A stretch of 64,000 nt of DNA from Bufo bufo (GCF_905171765.1 NC_053392.1:503670556-503734555); one strand, 5' to 3'; shown: positions 21,972 through 34,765, counted from the first letter of the stretch. Notes: generated by a model from the sequence alone, not told the origin. Numbers and translations are program-made.

Positions 21972-22075
21972 GGCTACTTTCACACTTGCGTTCGGAGCGG
22001 ATCCGTCTGGTGTCTGCACAGACGGATCCGCTCCTATAATGAAAACGATGGTATCCGTTCAGAGAAGCAGCTCAC
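21972..22075. repeat. TWA-type MITE fragment
   Basis: TTA followed by GGCTACTTTCACACTTGCG, then an internal palindrome around GCGGATCCGTCT. Only one end is present. Confidence 0.6.
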
Positions 22076-22299
22076 TATTCGTTTAGGTCCTCATTTAATA
22101 ATTTCACTCTAGTTGCTGAAAAATTGTAAGAGAAATCAATTATTCAGCATCACTATTGTTTTGCCAGAAACAATAAACCATATATCTTTATTAATAATTC
22201 ATTTTCTTGATGTAATTTCTTTCTGGGAGATCAGCACACACACAAGTGGCCAGTAAAACTCATTGCTAATTACTAATATATAGCTTCTAATTGTGGAAG

Positions 22300-23017
22300 C
22301 ATGTTTAGAGCTTTGAGAATAATGATTGGTTTGAAGAAAGCCCTAGGATCCATGTGTCACGGATGTGGTGTGGGTGGGAAACTCCACACTGAGCACAGGA
22401 GGAAATTGGATAGGAACTAGGCCTGGAAACTAGGGTAAAGGAGAAAGTCACTGTAACGGATCTCCTGGCACCCTGACTGGGTACCTCCGTTGATGGATGC
22501 TCCAAGTGCTTCCCGAAGGCTCCAAGCACTCCACTTGACACCGTAAGCACTGCCGACCCCACGAACCGCCGCAGCTTGGTTTGGATCTCGCCGTCTTCTA
22601 CCCACCCTGGACCTACAACAAGGCTTCCAGGTTCCAGTGGGTGAATCTCTCTTCCTTCAGAGAGCGATGCAGGAACAAGCAAAAGAGCTCAGGAATTATA
22701 GCCAGGGGAGTATACAGCGTATAGTATTCCCTAGTGTAGATGCAGCCTTTTCCCCACACACAAGAGACGAGGCTCTATGTTGAGGGTAAAACAGGAACTC
22801 TTTAATGGGGCTACATGACAGCCTTTTATGCAGGTCTTTCAGCAAGGGACACTCCCCTGGGGACCTTGTGGAAGACTGAGACAGTTTTCACATTGGCCAA
22901 TCACATGCATTTACAGTATGGAATCACTCCCAGCAATTGTACACAACTGTTGTAATTCCTACACCGTTCACCTGATTTAGATGTAAATACCCTCAAATTA
23001 AAGCTGACAGTCTGCAG
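22300..23017. other. Unclassified, possibly LTR-like sequence
   Basis: Moderately GC-rich stretch with TGTCACGGATG and TGTAACGGATCTCC motifs. No open gene and no paired copy in the window. It may be a piece of an LTR or other repeat, but nothing decisive was seen. Confidence 0.25.
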
Positions 23018-24049
23018 TTAACCCCTTAAGGACCGGGCTCATTTTCACCTTCAGTACCAGGCCATTTTTTGCAAATCTGACCAGTGTCACTTTATGTGGT
23101 GATAACTTTAAAACGCTTTGACTTATCCAGGCCATTCTGAGATTGTTTTTTCGTCACATATTGTACTTCATGACACTGGTAAAACGGAGTAAAAAAATAC
23201 ATTTTTATTTATAAAAAAATACCAAATTGGCAAAAAAAATTGAAAAATTTGCAAATTTCCAAGTTTCAAATTCTCTACTTCTATAATACATATTAATACC
23301 TACAAAAATAGTTATTACTTTACACTTCCCATATGTCTTCTTCATGTTAGGATCATTTTGGGAATGACATTTCATTTTTGGGGGACGTTACAAGGCTTAG
23401 AAGTTTAGAAGTAAATCTTGAAATTTCTCAGAAATTTTCAAAAACCAACTTTCTAAGGACCAGTTCAGGTCTTAAGTCACTTTGTGAAGCTTACATGATA
23501 GAAACCACCCAAAAATGACCCCATTCTAGAAACTACACCCCTCAAGGTATTCAAAACTGATTTTACAAATGTTGTTAACCCTTGAGGTGTTCCAGAAGAA
23601 TTAATGAAAAATAGAGATACAATTTAAAAATTTCACTTTTTTGGCAGATTTTCCATTTTAATATTTTTTTTTCCAGTTACCAAGCAAGGGTTAACAGCCA
23701 AACAAAACTCATTATTTATGGCCCTGATTCTGTCGTTTACAGAAACACCCCATATGTGGTCGTAAACTGCTGTACGGGCACACGGAAAGAAAGGAATGCC
23801 ATACGGTTTTTGGAAGGCAGATTTTGCTAGACTGTTTTTTTTGACACCATGTCCCATTTGAAGCCCCCCTGATGCACACCTAGAGTAGAAACTCCAAAAA
23901 AGTGACCCCATTTTAGAAACTACGGGATAGGGTGGAAGTTTTGTTGGTACTAGTTTAGGATACATATGATTTTTGGTTGCTCTATATTGCCCTTTTTGTG
24001 AGGCAAGGTAACAAGAAATAGCTTTTTTGTCACCTTTTTTTTTGTTATT

Positions 24050-24845
24050 TACAACATTTATCTGACAGGTTAGATCATGTGGTATTTTTATAGAGCAGGT
24101 TGTCACGGATGCGGCGATACCTAATATGCATACAATTTTTTTATTTATGTAAGTTTTACACAATGATTTCATTCTTGAAACAAAAAAAATCATGTTTTAG
24201 TGTCTCCATAGTCTGAGAGCCATAGTTTTTTCAGTTTTTGGGCAATTATCTTAGGTAGGGTCTCATTTTTTGTGGGATGAGATGACGGTTTGATTGGCAC
24301 TATTTTGGGGTGCATATGACTTTTTGATCGCTTGCTATTACTCTTTTTGTGATGTAAGGTGACCAAAAATGGTTTATTTAGCACAGTTTTTATTTTTTAC
24401 GCTGTTCACCTGAGGGGTTAGGTCATGTGATATTTTTATAGAGCCGGACGATACGGACACGGCGATACCTAATATGTATACTTTTTTTTTTATTTATGTA
24501 AGTTTTACACAATAACAGCTTTTTTAAAACAAAAAAAATGATGTTTTAGTGTCTCCATATAGTGTCTCCATAGTATGAGAGCCATATTTTTTTTAATTTT
24601 TGGGTGATTGTCTCAGGTAGGGGCTCATTTTTTGCGGGATGAGGTGACGGTTAGATTGGTACTATTTTGGTGGGCGTACGCCTTTTTGATCGCTTACTGT
24701 TGTACTTTTTGTAATGTAAGGTGACAAAAAAATTGTTTATTTAGCACAGTTTTTATTTTTTACGGTGTTCATCTGAGGGGTTAGGTCATCTGATATGTTT
24801 ATAGAGCTGGTCGATACGGACGCGACGATACCTAATATGTCTATA
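24050..24845. repeat. Three degenerate tandem units of about 350-365 bp
   Basis: The phrase GGCGATACCTAATATG and nearby sequence recur at about 24112, 24461 and 24825 (third copy with GACG), each after a similar TAGGTCAT...TTATAGAGC stretch. Confidence 0.75.
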
Positions 24846-25005
24846 TGTCTTTTCCCTATTTTTTTTACAATTTTTTTAACTTTATTTTTTGAAAAGGACG
24901 CTTTTTTTTTTTTTACTTGAAACGTTTAATATTTTTTTTTTAACTTTCATTTTTTTCACTTTATTTTTTTCACTTTATTTTTTGTCCCACTATGGGACAG
25001 GGTCT

Positions 25006-25090
25006 GATCCTTGTTTCAATACAGCACAATACATCTGTATTGTGCTGTATTGAACTGTTAGTGTCTTACACTGTAAGACGCTAACAGTTG
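25006..25090. repeat. Two adjacent perfect or near-perfect hairpins
   Basis: CAATACAGCACAATACA pairs with TGTATTGTGCTGTATTG. Immediately after it, AACTGTTAGTGTCTTACA pairs with TGTAAGACGCTAACAGTT. Both lie inside the long TTAA element. Confidence 0.8.
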
Positions 25091-26389
25091 CCTAGGAGAC
25101 CCAGCCTGGGGGCTGGGCCTCTTAGGCTTCCATACATGACAGGCCCCAAGCCTTGGAATGGCTTGGCAACCATCGAGTCCCCGCCACAGCAGCGCGGGGA
25201 CTCGATGCATGAGGTGAGGGAGCACAAACCTCTCATATGCCGCAGTCAGCGCCGACCGCGGCATATGAGGGGTTAATCCACCGGCGTCATCGCTGATGCT
25301 GGTGGATGCAGCAGGGATCCGGTTGTCAGTAACCGCCGGATCTCTGCTGCTGACCAGGGGGACCGCACGCGGGGGGAGGAACGACTGCAGGACGAGAGCG
25401 CTCGAGGAACCTCGAGCGCAAAGTGCCGGCGTTTGAGGACGAGCATTCTCGTCCTGGGTCGTCAAGGGGTTAAAGCACATCTTGTTCGTTTCTTTTCAAA
25501 TCCATTGTGGTAGTGTATAGAGCCAAAAATGTTAGAATTGTGTCGATGTCCCAATATTTATGGACCTGACTGTATATGAAGCATGGGGCAACGCCACATC
25601 ATATGGACCAGGTCAGTGTTTGACAACACCTAGGGCAAAAATAATCGTATGCAAAATAACATTTACTAAGTAATTTGGGAGTATAATAAACATTGTATAA
25701 TAAAAATAAATGTGACACTCTGTGCTATTCCTGAAAACCTTTGGGATTAGTTTAATTATTACTCTTGACATTTCCATCAATGTTTTCCTATATGACTCTT
25801 CTTTCTTGTTAGAGGTATTCTTGATCAAATATGAATACCATCCTCGAGGACAGCTTCCTCCTAGATTTGACCTTCACGAGCATTCCAAAAAACTGTACAG
25901 ATTCCAATTTAAGGGAGGCTTTGGAGTCTGAAAACTGAATTGCATGTGTAACCTGACGATACCAAAACCAGTCCTGATGTTCTAGCCCATATTCCCATTT
26001 CGTCTGATCAAAGGATTTAAATCGGTCATTGTCAAACCACTGTGCATTATAAGCTAACCCTCACTCCCCCCACTGTGATGTTATATTTGGCACATCAATA
26101 TAAACACGATCCTTTCCACAAATTTGAGTAAATGTGAAGAACCCCTTATTCCCTAAAAACTCCCTAACTGTATCCCAATTTCTTTTGCAACATTCTCACC
26201 ATGTGACATGTTTTAAATTCTTTCCTGAGAGAGCTGTTCTTCCAGCACATTAATAATGGAATTGTTTAACCTAACCTCATCTTTAGTCATTGAAATAACC
26301 CAACCAGTCAGTGTGCTATCTACATCAACTAGCTGTGTCAATTTAAAAAAAAAAGTGGAATGTTCATCCCTCCCTTATCCCATGGTGAT

Positions 26390-27728
26390 ATCAAGGTCTG
26401 AAATGCAATTCTTGGTTTCCTACCAGACCATACCATATCTTGCAGAAGCGTCTCCATAAGATTAAATACCCACTTTGGAATCCAAATTGGGCTATTTTGT
26501 AAAAAATATAAAGCTTGTGGTGAATATGAAAATTTTTACCAAAGATATTCGCGCTGCCATCGATAAACCCAACCTGCACCATATTTTCTCTAAGCTCTGG
26601 ATCCAAGGCAAGATATTAAGCTTCAGATAACCCAAGGGTTTCTAAACTGTTATCCCTAGATATTTAAATTTGTCAACAATTGGGATGTTAGTTATATGAG
26701 TCAGTGATAGGTTGTGTTGAGATAAACAAAGCAAGCCCGACTTCTGCCAGTTGATTTTTATACCCGGAATAAAAAAATGGTTGGCGATGCCAATTATCTT
26801 GGGGACAACACTCATAATTTGTGTAGTAAATAAGAGAGGATCATCAGCATAGAGTAAGATGTTAGTCTCTCTTTTCTACATCTAAGGCACTCAGCCAGAG
26901 GTTCCACCACCAGTGCAAACAGCAGGGGTGACAAAGGGCACCCCTGCCGAGTGCCTCCGGATAGCGTAAACACCGGAGAGGTGCTTCTAATAATACAGAC
27001 TCTTGCTGTAGCTCCTTTATACAGTAGTTTTACCCAATGGATGAATCCTTGACCCAGATTAAAACCATTCAAATTCCCACTCCACGTGATCAAAGGCCTT
27101 GATCGCGTCGAAAGTAAGAACACCCCGTACCCCAGTCCTCTCCCTCACCCTGATGAGCCTGAAGATCAAGAAATAATCTCCTAATATTATGGGATGTCGT
27201 TCTTTTGGGCATAAAACCTGCCTGATCGTCGTTTACCAAGTTCTGAATTATATATCTTAATCTAGTTGCCAGTATCTCAGCCAGGATTTTATGATCCACA
27301 TTCAGCAGAGATATTGGACAGTAGGGCCCTGATTTATCATACCTTCAATCCAGAATTCTGGAGCTTTTTCAACTTTTTACATGCACTTTTGGAAAATTTT
27401 TAGACTTTGGGTGGGAAAGTGGGTGTGGTTAGCTATGTTAATGAGTTTCACTCCAGATTTATCATTGCGACTAAAACAAAGTCGCAATCTCACTACAGGA
27501 GGAGCTTATCTAGACAAAAGTGTTAGGTTTAAGACAAGCCAAATTTATCAAACAACCATTTGATAAATGTGGCACAAAGTACTCCAACGCAGACTCAAGC
27601 AAAACTGACTTTAAATATTCTCCTCATGATAAATTCCCCCCTAGGACTCTACCCTTTAATTTATCTTTACCCTCTTTTAGCATCAAACTAATGAGCGCCT
27701 CCCTCATTGAATTGGGAAGTGTATGGAT
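26390..27728 (-). pseudogene. L1-like reverse transcriptase remnant
   Basis: RT motifs on the minus strand: LPNSMREALISLMLKEGKDK (27650-27715), then after a foldback DHKILAEILATRLRYIIQNL and DDQAGFMPKRTTSHNIRRLF (27200-27300), a degraded F-D-A-x-K-A-F-D segment near 27095-27110, and GGTRQGCPLSPLLFALVVEP (about 26890-26950). A later piece contains IPKWVFNLM-like sequence near 26450. Several frame changes make it non-functional. Confidence 0.85.
27322..27650. mobile_element. Foldback element in the L1 fragment
   Basis: Starts GGGCCCTGATTTATCAT and ends ATGATAAATTCCCCCC, so the ends are inverted repeats. AAATTTATCA and TGATAAAT occur inside. It splits the RT reading between KDKLKG and the DHKIL segment. 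Confidence 0.7.
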
Positions 27729-28697
27729 GGTTTCACACGGGCGTTGCGGGAAAATGTGCGGGTGCGTTGCGGGAACACCTGTGATTTTTACGCGCAAGTG
27801 CAAAACATTGTAATGCGTTTTGCACTCGCGTGAGAAAAATCGCGCATGTTTGGTACCCAAACCCGAACTTCTTCACAGAAGTTCGAGCTTGGGATCGGTG
27901 TTCTGTAGATTGTATTATTTTCCCTTATAACATGGTTATAAGGGAAAATAATAGCATTATGAATACAGAATGCATAGTAAAACATCGCTGGAGGGGTTAA
28001 AAAAATAATAATAATTTTTTAACTCACCTTAATCCACTTGACCGCGAAGCCGGCATCTCCTTCAGTCTCCTATCTTCAGGACCTGGGTAAAGGACCTGTG
28101 GTGACGTCACTCCGGTCATCACATGATCCATCACCATGGTAAAAGATCATGTGACGTACCATGTGATGACCGGAGTGACATCATCAAAGGTCCTGTAACT
28201 GTACTTAATGCTCACCACAGGTTCTATTCAACAAAGGAGACAGAAGGAGATGCCGGGCTACGCGATCAAGTGGACTAAGGTGAGTTAAATTATTATTATT
28301 TTTTTAACCCCTCCAGCGCTGTTTTACTATGCATTCTGTATTCAGAATGCTATTATTTTCCCTTATAACCATGTTATAAGGGAAAATAATAATGATCGGG
28401 TCTCCATCCCGATCGTCTCCTAGCAACCGTGCGTGAAAATCGCACCGCATCCGCACTTGCTTGCGGATGCTTGCGATTTTCACGCAACCCCATTCACTTC
28501 TATGGGGCCTGCGTTGTGTGAAAAACGCAGAATATAGAGCATGCTGCGATTTTCATGCAACGCATAAGTGATGCATGAAAATCACCGCTCATGTGAACAG
28601 CCCCATAGAAATGAATGGGTCGGTATTCAGTGCGGGTGCAATGCGTTCACCTCACGCATCGCATCCGCGCGGAATACTCGCCCGTGTGAAAGGGGCC
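27729..28697. mobile_element. Long palindromic MITE (CACACGGGCG type), copy 1
   Basis: Left TTTCACACGGGCGTTGCGG and right CGCCCGTGTGAAAGGGGCC. It is about 970 bp, largely self-complementary, with a CCTTATAACATGGTTATAAGG palindrome repeated on both arms and a GTCACTCCGGTCATCACATG centre. A closely related copy with TTA duplications is at 52494-53478. Confidence 0.85.
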
Positions 28698-28920
28698 TAT
28701 CTGTGTACCAGGAACAATTAAATACTTTAGTTAAGTCGGGTCTATTAGAGCACTAAAATTCTCATAAACCTCACCCGAAATATAATGCTTGATACAATGC
28801 CATAAACTCCTCTTAGATGTAGAAGAAGATAATTATCTAAACCTACATTTTGGTGCAATTTACTGATAAAGACGCCCTAAATTAGGGCATTTAAGATACA
28901 CTCTGGTGTTCCAAATCAAT

Positions 28921-29424
28921 GTACCCCCCCCCCAGGGGTTAATATCCACGCGTGGCTGAGAGACTAGACGCTGACACATAGATGGTCAATGCAATCTCTA
29001 ACTTTTATTACATGGGGGAAGCGTATATACATCTTCAGAAGAGGGCAGTCCTCACTGAGGCTTAAACATTGTTTCATTGGTCAAAAAGGAAGAAGAGATA
29101 AGAGAGAGAAGATAATACACCTGCATCTGCGCACTGGGCCCTACTTTGGAATGTGAACTAATGTAAACATCTGGTTACCATCGCCATTTTGTAATGGCTT
29201 CTATTCTAACAATAATACTGCATACGTCATATGTGACACTTCAAAGAGGTGCTTCTCTATAGGCAGTGGATAATATATACATATCATCAAGCCATATGAT
29301 TGGCTTATGCACTCCTTCACTCTCTATATAGCTCCCTTGTTTGGACGCCTGTACAAGGATGAGAAATCAGACACCTCTCACAGCACAGCTCTTTGCCCCC
29401 CCCCCCTTCTCCAGTCTTGAAACA
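28921..29424 (-). repeat. Possible solo LTR
   Basis: On the minus strand a TATATA box (about 29324) is followed some 320 bp later by AATAAA (about 28998), and the edges can be read as TG...CA. C-runs at both ends blur the borders. No matching target duplication and no second copy, so this is tentative. Confidence 0.25.
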
Positions 29425-29459
29425 AAGAGGGGGTGGGTGGGCACTTGGAGAAGAAAAAG

Positions 29460-30033
29460 TTAACTCATTACTGTCCTAGAGATACAAAATATAGAATAAA
29501 ATTCACACATCTTTAACATTACTCTAGAATCTAGGTGCACTCACATTAGTAAAAGTGACCTTCTAGGTGCTCATTCCCCAACATCCACTTAGGTCATTTT
29601 ATTTTTATTGCAAGCCTAATGACCTGTTTTTGGAAGAAACCAGAGGAATCACACACAGAACATGCAGAATCCATAGACATGCAAGGCAGAAATGCGAACC
29701 ACTGAGACACCATTATGCCTTTGCCTTTTGTAATAAATCGTGTATTGTGCTAAAAAATAAGTCAATGAGAGATACAGTATGAAGCATAGCCACTTGTACA
29801 GACAAGTCCCTGTCTGGATAAACAAGGGGCACTTCATCAGGTTGTACTTTAGCACAAAATAATTCTACCAATCCCTCATTAAAGGATATAACAATCTCAT
29901 AAAATGGTGGTAAATCGATAGGGTAGGTTGCTTATTTCAAGGGAAAAAGAAGGTTTCAGACATTAGATGGTCTACGGATCTGATGAAAATCTGCAGTATC
30001 CTCATTCCTCCAAGAAAAAAAAGAAATGCCTAT
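29460..30033. other. Intergenic, nothing recognised
   Basis: No gene or clear repeat seen. Short frames lack coding features. Confidence 0.45.
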
Positions 30034-30305
30034 AGGTACTTTCACACTTGCGGCAGGACGGATTCGACATGCTGTTCACCTCGTCGGATCCGTCCCTCCG
30101 CTATTTCGCCGTGCCGCCGGACCGCCGCTCCGTCCCCATTGACTATAATGGGGACGGGGGCGGAGCTCCGGCGGGGCACGGCGAAAGCCGCTGGACTAAA
30201 AAGTCCTGCATTTCCGACTTTTTAGTCCGGCGGCTTTCGCCGTGCACCGCCGTGCTGCGCCGGAGCTCCACCCCCGTCCCCATTATAGTCAATGTGTGTG
30301 ATTCC
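30034..30305. repeat. GC-rich foldback MITE
   Basis: Starts near TACTTTCACACTTGCGGC. The inner arms GGACTAAAAAGTC and GACTTTTTAGTCC and the flanking GGGGACGG/CCGTCCCC stretches are inverted repeats. Right end degraded. Confidence 0.7.
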
Positions 30306-30967
30306 TCTGGCCTAAAGTATACAAGTTTAATTTCTCTTCCCACAGCTTCTGTTTGGATGATTTATGTTGTTTTTTTGGACTCCAGGAAGACACGCCATTG
30401 CTCTATGTAAACACAGCACAGAGGAATAGTTGGCGATGCTTTGAAAACATGGTATTGTAGGAAGCCGACAAGTATGAGCAAGCTTTAAAAGGTTCAGGTG
30501 AATCTGCAAGGAAGCTCCAGACGTCATTCAGCTCCGAAATAGGAGGCAACTCCCAACCACACACACAGCCAGCACCCCCTCCTTGGCATGCCACTGTATA
30601 TTACGAAAAACTATTTTTATGCTAAATTATATTACCCAAATGAGGAAACAAAAATACAACCTAACGATATACTGGTTGTGGACAGATCACCAGCGCCAAA
30701 AACAAAACAATCTGAAGGGTGAAAATGCGCAATAAAACAACAACAACAAAAAAATCAATAGATATACTCATAACAAAAAAAAAGAAAAAAGACAGAGATA
30801 AATCCGATTAGCCTCAAAACAGTCCTCCTCTTAAATACTAGAGGACCTCATAATTTTCACTGGTCACTACACTGCATTATATCATAGGGTGCATTCCAAT
30901 CACCGTTCACCATTTAAACACCCTGTTTAGACTTTATTATAACGGATCATCAGGGGATAAGCTACAG

Positions 30968-31114
30968 CAGGCATCCTCAAACTGCGGCCCCCCAGCTGTT
31001 GCAAAACTACAACTCCCAGCATGCCCGAACAGCCTACAGGTATCAGCCTACAGCAGGGCATTGTGGGAGTTGTAGTTTTACAACAGCTGGAGGGCCGCAG
31101 TTTGAGGATGCCTG
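30968..31114. mobile_element. Short hAT-like MITE with exact 8-bp duplication
   Basis: CAGGCATCCTCAAACTGCGG at the left end is inverted at the right end (CCGCAGTTTGAGGATGCCTG). AGCTACAG is duplicated exactly at 30960-30967 and 31115-31122. The arms include ACTACAACTCCCA and its complement. Confidence 0.93.
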
Positions 31115-31122
31115 AGCTACAG

Positions 31123-31839
31123 TGTACCCTCAAGATAAATATCTGGCTGAAACAAAGCAGCTTCTCCCCACTAGGGCTAAACTGAGACAAAATCACCAGC
31201 ATAGCGGCAAGCTAATGTTCAGTAATGCTACAGTGGCAGATAATGCTAACATAATTGCTCCATAAATACCGTGCTCATGTCTCCCAGGTCCCAGAGACGC
31301 TGATGTTATCACCCCTAGCAATTTAGCCCCTGTGTGGAGCAGCTGCTTTGTTTCAGCCAACTAATTTATCCTGACAACCCCATACACTCTAGCTTGTCCC
31401 CTAATGATCAGTTGAGTGAAACATGGCATGTTGGGACTTAGAATAGGGTTTAAACAGGGGGTTTGATGTTGGGGGCAGGTTCTGGATGGGTTTGCCCTTA
31501 TCAGGGTGGTTACTCTGTGTACAGGTATCAGGGACAGAGTGGCCACCTGATAAATACTTCTAGGGAGTTTTTAGGACATGCCGATTTACAACACGTCTTG
31601 TCCATTCCCTAGGCACCTGAAGGATCCCAGAATCATCACGAGACACCCTACCATAACTTCAGAGGTGTTGAGATCACCATGGTTAATTTGTTTCTTGCTG
31701 TCTGGTTGGATGTCGCCATGTATCCTATTGTTGTCACTGGACTAAGATACAATGCAGTGTATACCTGGCAGCGCGACCACCTTTTGTATAAAAACAATGC
31801 AGTGTAGTGACCAGTGGGTGTTGTGTGGTCCTCTGGTAT
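31123..31839. other. Intergenic, nothing recognised
   Basis: No gene or repeat arm that could be supported. Confidence 0.45.
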
Positions 31840-32350
31840 TTAAAGGGGTTGTCCAGGGTTTTACTATTGATGACCTATCCTCACGATAGGTCATCAATAT
31901 CATATCAGCGTGGGTCCAACACCCAGCACCCCCACCGATCAGCTGTATGAGGAGCCGATGCGCGCAGTGCGCAATTGCCGTCTCACTTCTCTCTTCCTGT
32001 CTGCTGCTGCTGTTTATGGCAAAGACCATAGACACACTCATCTCCAGAATGGGGCCACGAAGTGAATGGAAAGTAAGCCATGCATGTGCGGCCAACCTCC
32101 ATTCACTGCTATGGCACTTCTGAAAATAGCCAATCGGTGGCTCGGCTATTTAGGGAATCGCATTGTGGTGAACAGAGGTGTGGCTGCACTTGCATGGCTT
32201 TCTCTCCAATCACTGCTATGGCACCATGTTCACTTCGGGTCCAAGTTCTGGAGATAGTAGCGGGTCCCAGAGGTGGAGTCTGCATCTCTGACATTTATGG
32301 TATGTCCTAGCAATATGCCAGGAATGTCCCAGATGGGACAACCCATTTCA
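31840..32350. mobile_element. TTAA-type MITE (GGTCATCAATA family)
   Basis: TTAA at 31840-31843 followed by AAGGGGTTGTCC. The right end GGGACAACCC is an inverted but decayed match. Contains GATGACCTATCC/GATAGGTCATCAAT inner arms, like 13688-14324, 45135-45475, 55071-55440 and 62997-63380. Confidence 0.7.
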
Positions 32351-32689
32351 GTCTGAAAAGCTTGCTGAGGTGTATTCTTTTCTCAGACTTGGTGTTAATA
32401 CCCAACTTCATGCCAGTGGTATACAGTATGTGGTCGATATTAATAGCAAAAGCAACAAAACATGTTCACCGTTGTAATTTACATAGCACACAACCTTACA
32501 TTACATTTCAAAATGCCTGATGACACATTCCGAGAATGCTTGATGCCACAGTTGTCATTAACCCCTGCTACCTTGGGTTATCAATATCTGGGTCAAACAC
32601 TAATTTGTGTAAACATGAATACAAAAACCACAAAGAGCATTACTGTATATATTAATAGAATATTTTTATTAGCAATATATTTTCTTAGG

Positions 32690-33285
32690 TTTGGCAACTA
32701 CCGCCTTTTTGCGCTTCATAAGACGCACTTTTCCCCCTAAAAGTGGGGGTAAAACGTCAGTGTGTCTTATAAAGCAAATATTATGCCATTATGGAAGTGC
32801 TCACTAGTATGCATTTGGTGCAGGGAGCTGGTAAAGAACTGTGAGCGCTTCCTGTACTCACCGTCACTTGTCTTCTCTGGGGCTGCACTGCACTGCAGGT
32901 CCTGACCGTGTACAGCGTCAGGATGTAGTGTGCACACTATGACCCGATGCTGCACCAGTCAGGTGACAGTGCAATGCAGGCCAGAGAAGACAAAAGAGTG
33001 CGACTGGAGGAGTGATCGCTGGACCTGAAGAGGAGCGGCGGAGCAGAAGAGGTAAGTGCAGTTCTTTATTTTATCTTTGATGGGGGTCTGGCATGGAAGC
33101 CTGATCTGAGGTCTGATAGGGATCTGACATGGAGGTCTGATGTAAGTTCCTGATATGGGGGTCCAAACTGAGTTCCTGATTTGGGGGTCTGATGTCAGGA
33201 TCTGATATGAGGCTCTTATTTTCCTCCTCTAAAACCTGGGGTGCGTCTTATCATCAGGTGCATCTTATAAAGTGAAGAATACAGT
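32690..33285. repeat. ATAAGACGCAC repeat with inner tandem GGGTCTGAT units
   Basis: Left arm CATAAGACGCACTTTTCCCC and right arm GGTGCGTCTTATCATCAGG...CTTATAAAG are inverted relatives. Between 33085 and 33215 short units around GGGGGTCTGAT are repeated. Superfamily not decided. Confidence 0.65.
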
Positions 33286-33828
33286 AATTCTATTCTTACA
33301 CTTGCCACTGGAAAAGCAAACGCTATATGTAGCAGCACATGTGCAAAGACACATGCAAACACTGTAAACATGAATTATTCTAAATTGCATTACTTCTATA
33401 TGTTAAAAGTTGAAGCTGGGGAGGGGCGTGGCTAGCCACAACTATGAGCAGACATGTGTGAGTGAGCTCCGCCAGAAAGACCCTCAACATCCTGAACTTA
33501 CACAGCCGCCAAAATTCCCCCACCTGGAAGAAGGTCAGGTAACGGGGACGGAGCATGGCTTGCAATAAGGAGCTAACAGAGGCTGAGAGGCTCAGAGAGT
33601 TTGCTCAGTCGGAATCCCAAAATGGCAGCGGCTCCCTTACACAGCAGCGCCCAGAGAGGAGGATGACCAGGACTCTGAGACAGAACCCACGCTGAAGCAG
33701 GTCACGGCTCAGAAGAGAAGAAAGTAGAAATGATGAAAGGTGGAGAGACTGGTAGTAGACCCAGAGAGCCGCTATATCTTTGTAGCTGCTTACATCAATT
33801 GCGCCCCGTATGTTATCATTGGGATGTA

Positions 33829-34763
33829 CAGTACAGACCAAAAGTTTGGACACACCTTCTTATTCAAAGAGTTTTCTTTATTTTTATGACTATGAAGGCA
33901 TCAAAACTATAAATTAACACATGTGGAATTATATACATAACAAACAAGTGTGAAACAACTGAAAATATGTCATATTCTAGGTTCTTCAAAGTAGCCACCT
34001 TTTGCTTTGATTACTGCTTTGCACACTCTTGGCATTCTCTTGATGAGCTTTAAGAGGTAGTCCCCTGAAATGGTCTTCCAACAGTCTTGAAGGCGTTCCC
34101 AGAGATGCTTAGCACTTGTTGGCCCTTTTGCCTTCACTCTGCGGTCCAGCTCACCCCAAACCATCTCGATTGGGTTCAGGTCCGGTGACTGTGGAGGCCA
34201 GGTTATCTGGCGCAGCACCCCATCACTCTCCTTCATGGTCAAATAGCCCTTACTTTCAAAGTTTTCCCAATTTTTCGGCTGACTGACCTTTATTTCTTAA
34301 AGTAATGATGGCCACTCGTTTTTCTTTACTTAGCTGCTTTTTTCTTGCCATAATACCAATTCTAACAGTCTATTCAGTAGGACTATCAGCTGTGTATCCA
34401 CCTGACTTCTCCTCAACGCAACTGATGGTCCCAACCCCATTTATAAGGCAAGAAATCCCACTTATTAAACCTGACAGGGCACACCTGTGAAGTGAAAACC
34501 ATTTCAGGGGACTACCTCTTGAAGCTCATCAAGAGAATGCCAAGAGTGTGCAAAGCAGTAATCAAAGCAAAAGGTGGCTACTTTGAAGAACCTAGAATAT
34601 GACATATTTTCAGTTGTTTCACACTTGTTTGTTATGTATATAATTCCACATGTGTTAATTCATAGTTTTGATGCCTTCAGTGTGAATCTACAATTTTCAT
34701 AGTCATGAAAATAAAGAAAACTCTTTGAATGAGAAGGTGTGTCCAAACTTTTGGTCTGTACTG
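33829..34763 (-). mobile_element. Non-autonomous Tc1 copy 3, inside the LINE
   Basis: Ends CAGTACAGACC and GGTCTGTACTG, TA at both edges (33827-33828 and 34764-34765), 935 bp. Same deleted transposase as copies 1 and 2, with the stub start at 34349-34351 and the C-terminal part at 33985-34240, where PDLNPIEMVW keeps the catalytic Glu. Confidence 0.95.
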
Positions 34764-34765
34764 TA

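Larger units (their letters stand above)
23018..25473. mobile_element. Long TTAA-flanked non-coding element (2.46 kb)
   Basis: TTAA at 23018-23021 and 25470-25473. Left end TTAACCCCTTAAGGACC, and right end reverse complement TTAACCCCTTGACGACC. No transposase was recognised, and open frames inside lack coding features. It contains about 350-bp tandem units and two hairpins. Confidence 0.8.
25750..28915 (-). mobile_element. L1-like LINE fragment, minus strand, broken by two foldbacks
   Basis: Minus-strand L1-type ORF2 pieces at about 28915-28698, 27728-27652 and 27320-25750, in the right order. Removing the foldbacks at 27322-27650 and 27729-28697 brings RT segments next to each other. Outer edges are approximate, and no tail or target duplication was identified. 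Confidence 0.8.

Noticed and set aside
25058..25480. 140-codon minus-strand frame
   Set aside because: It lies within the right end of the long TTAA element, with hairpins and no recognisable domain.
29983..30410. 120-codon frame and overlapping neighbours
   Set aside because: They lie over a GC-rich foldback with arms pairing across about 30110-30290.
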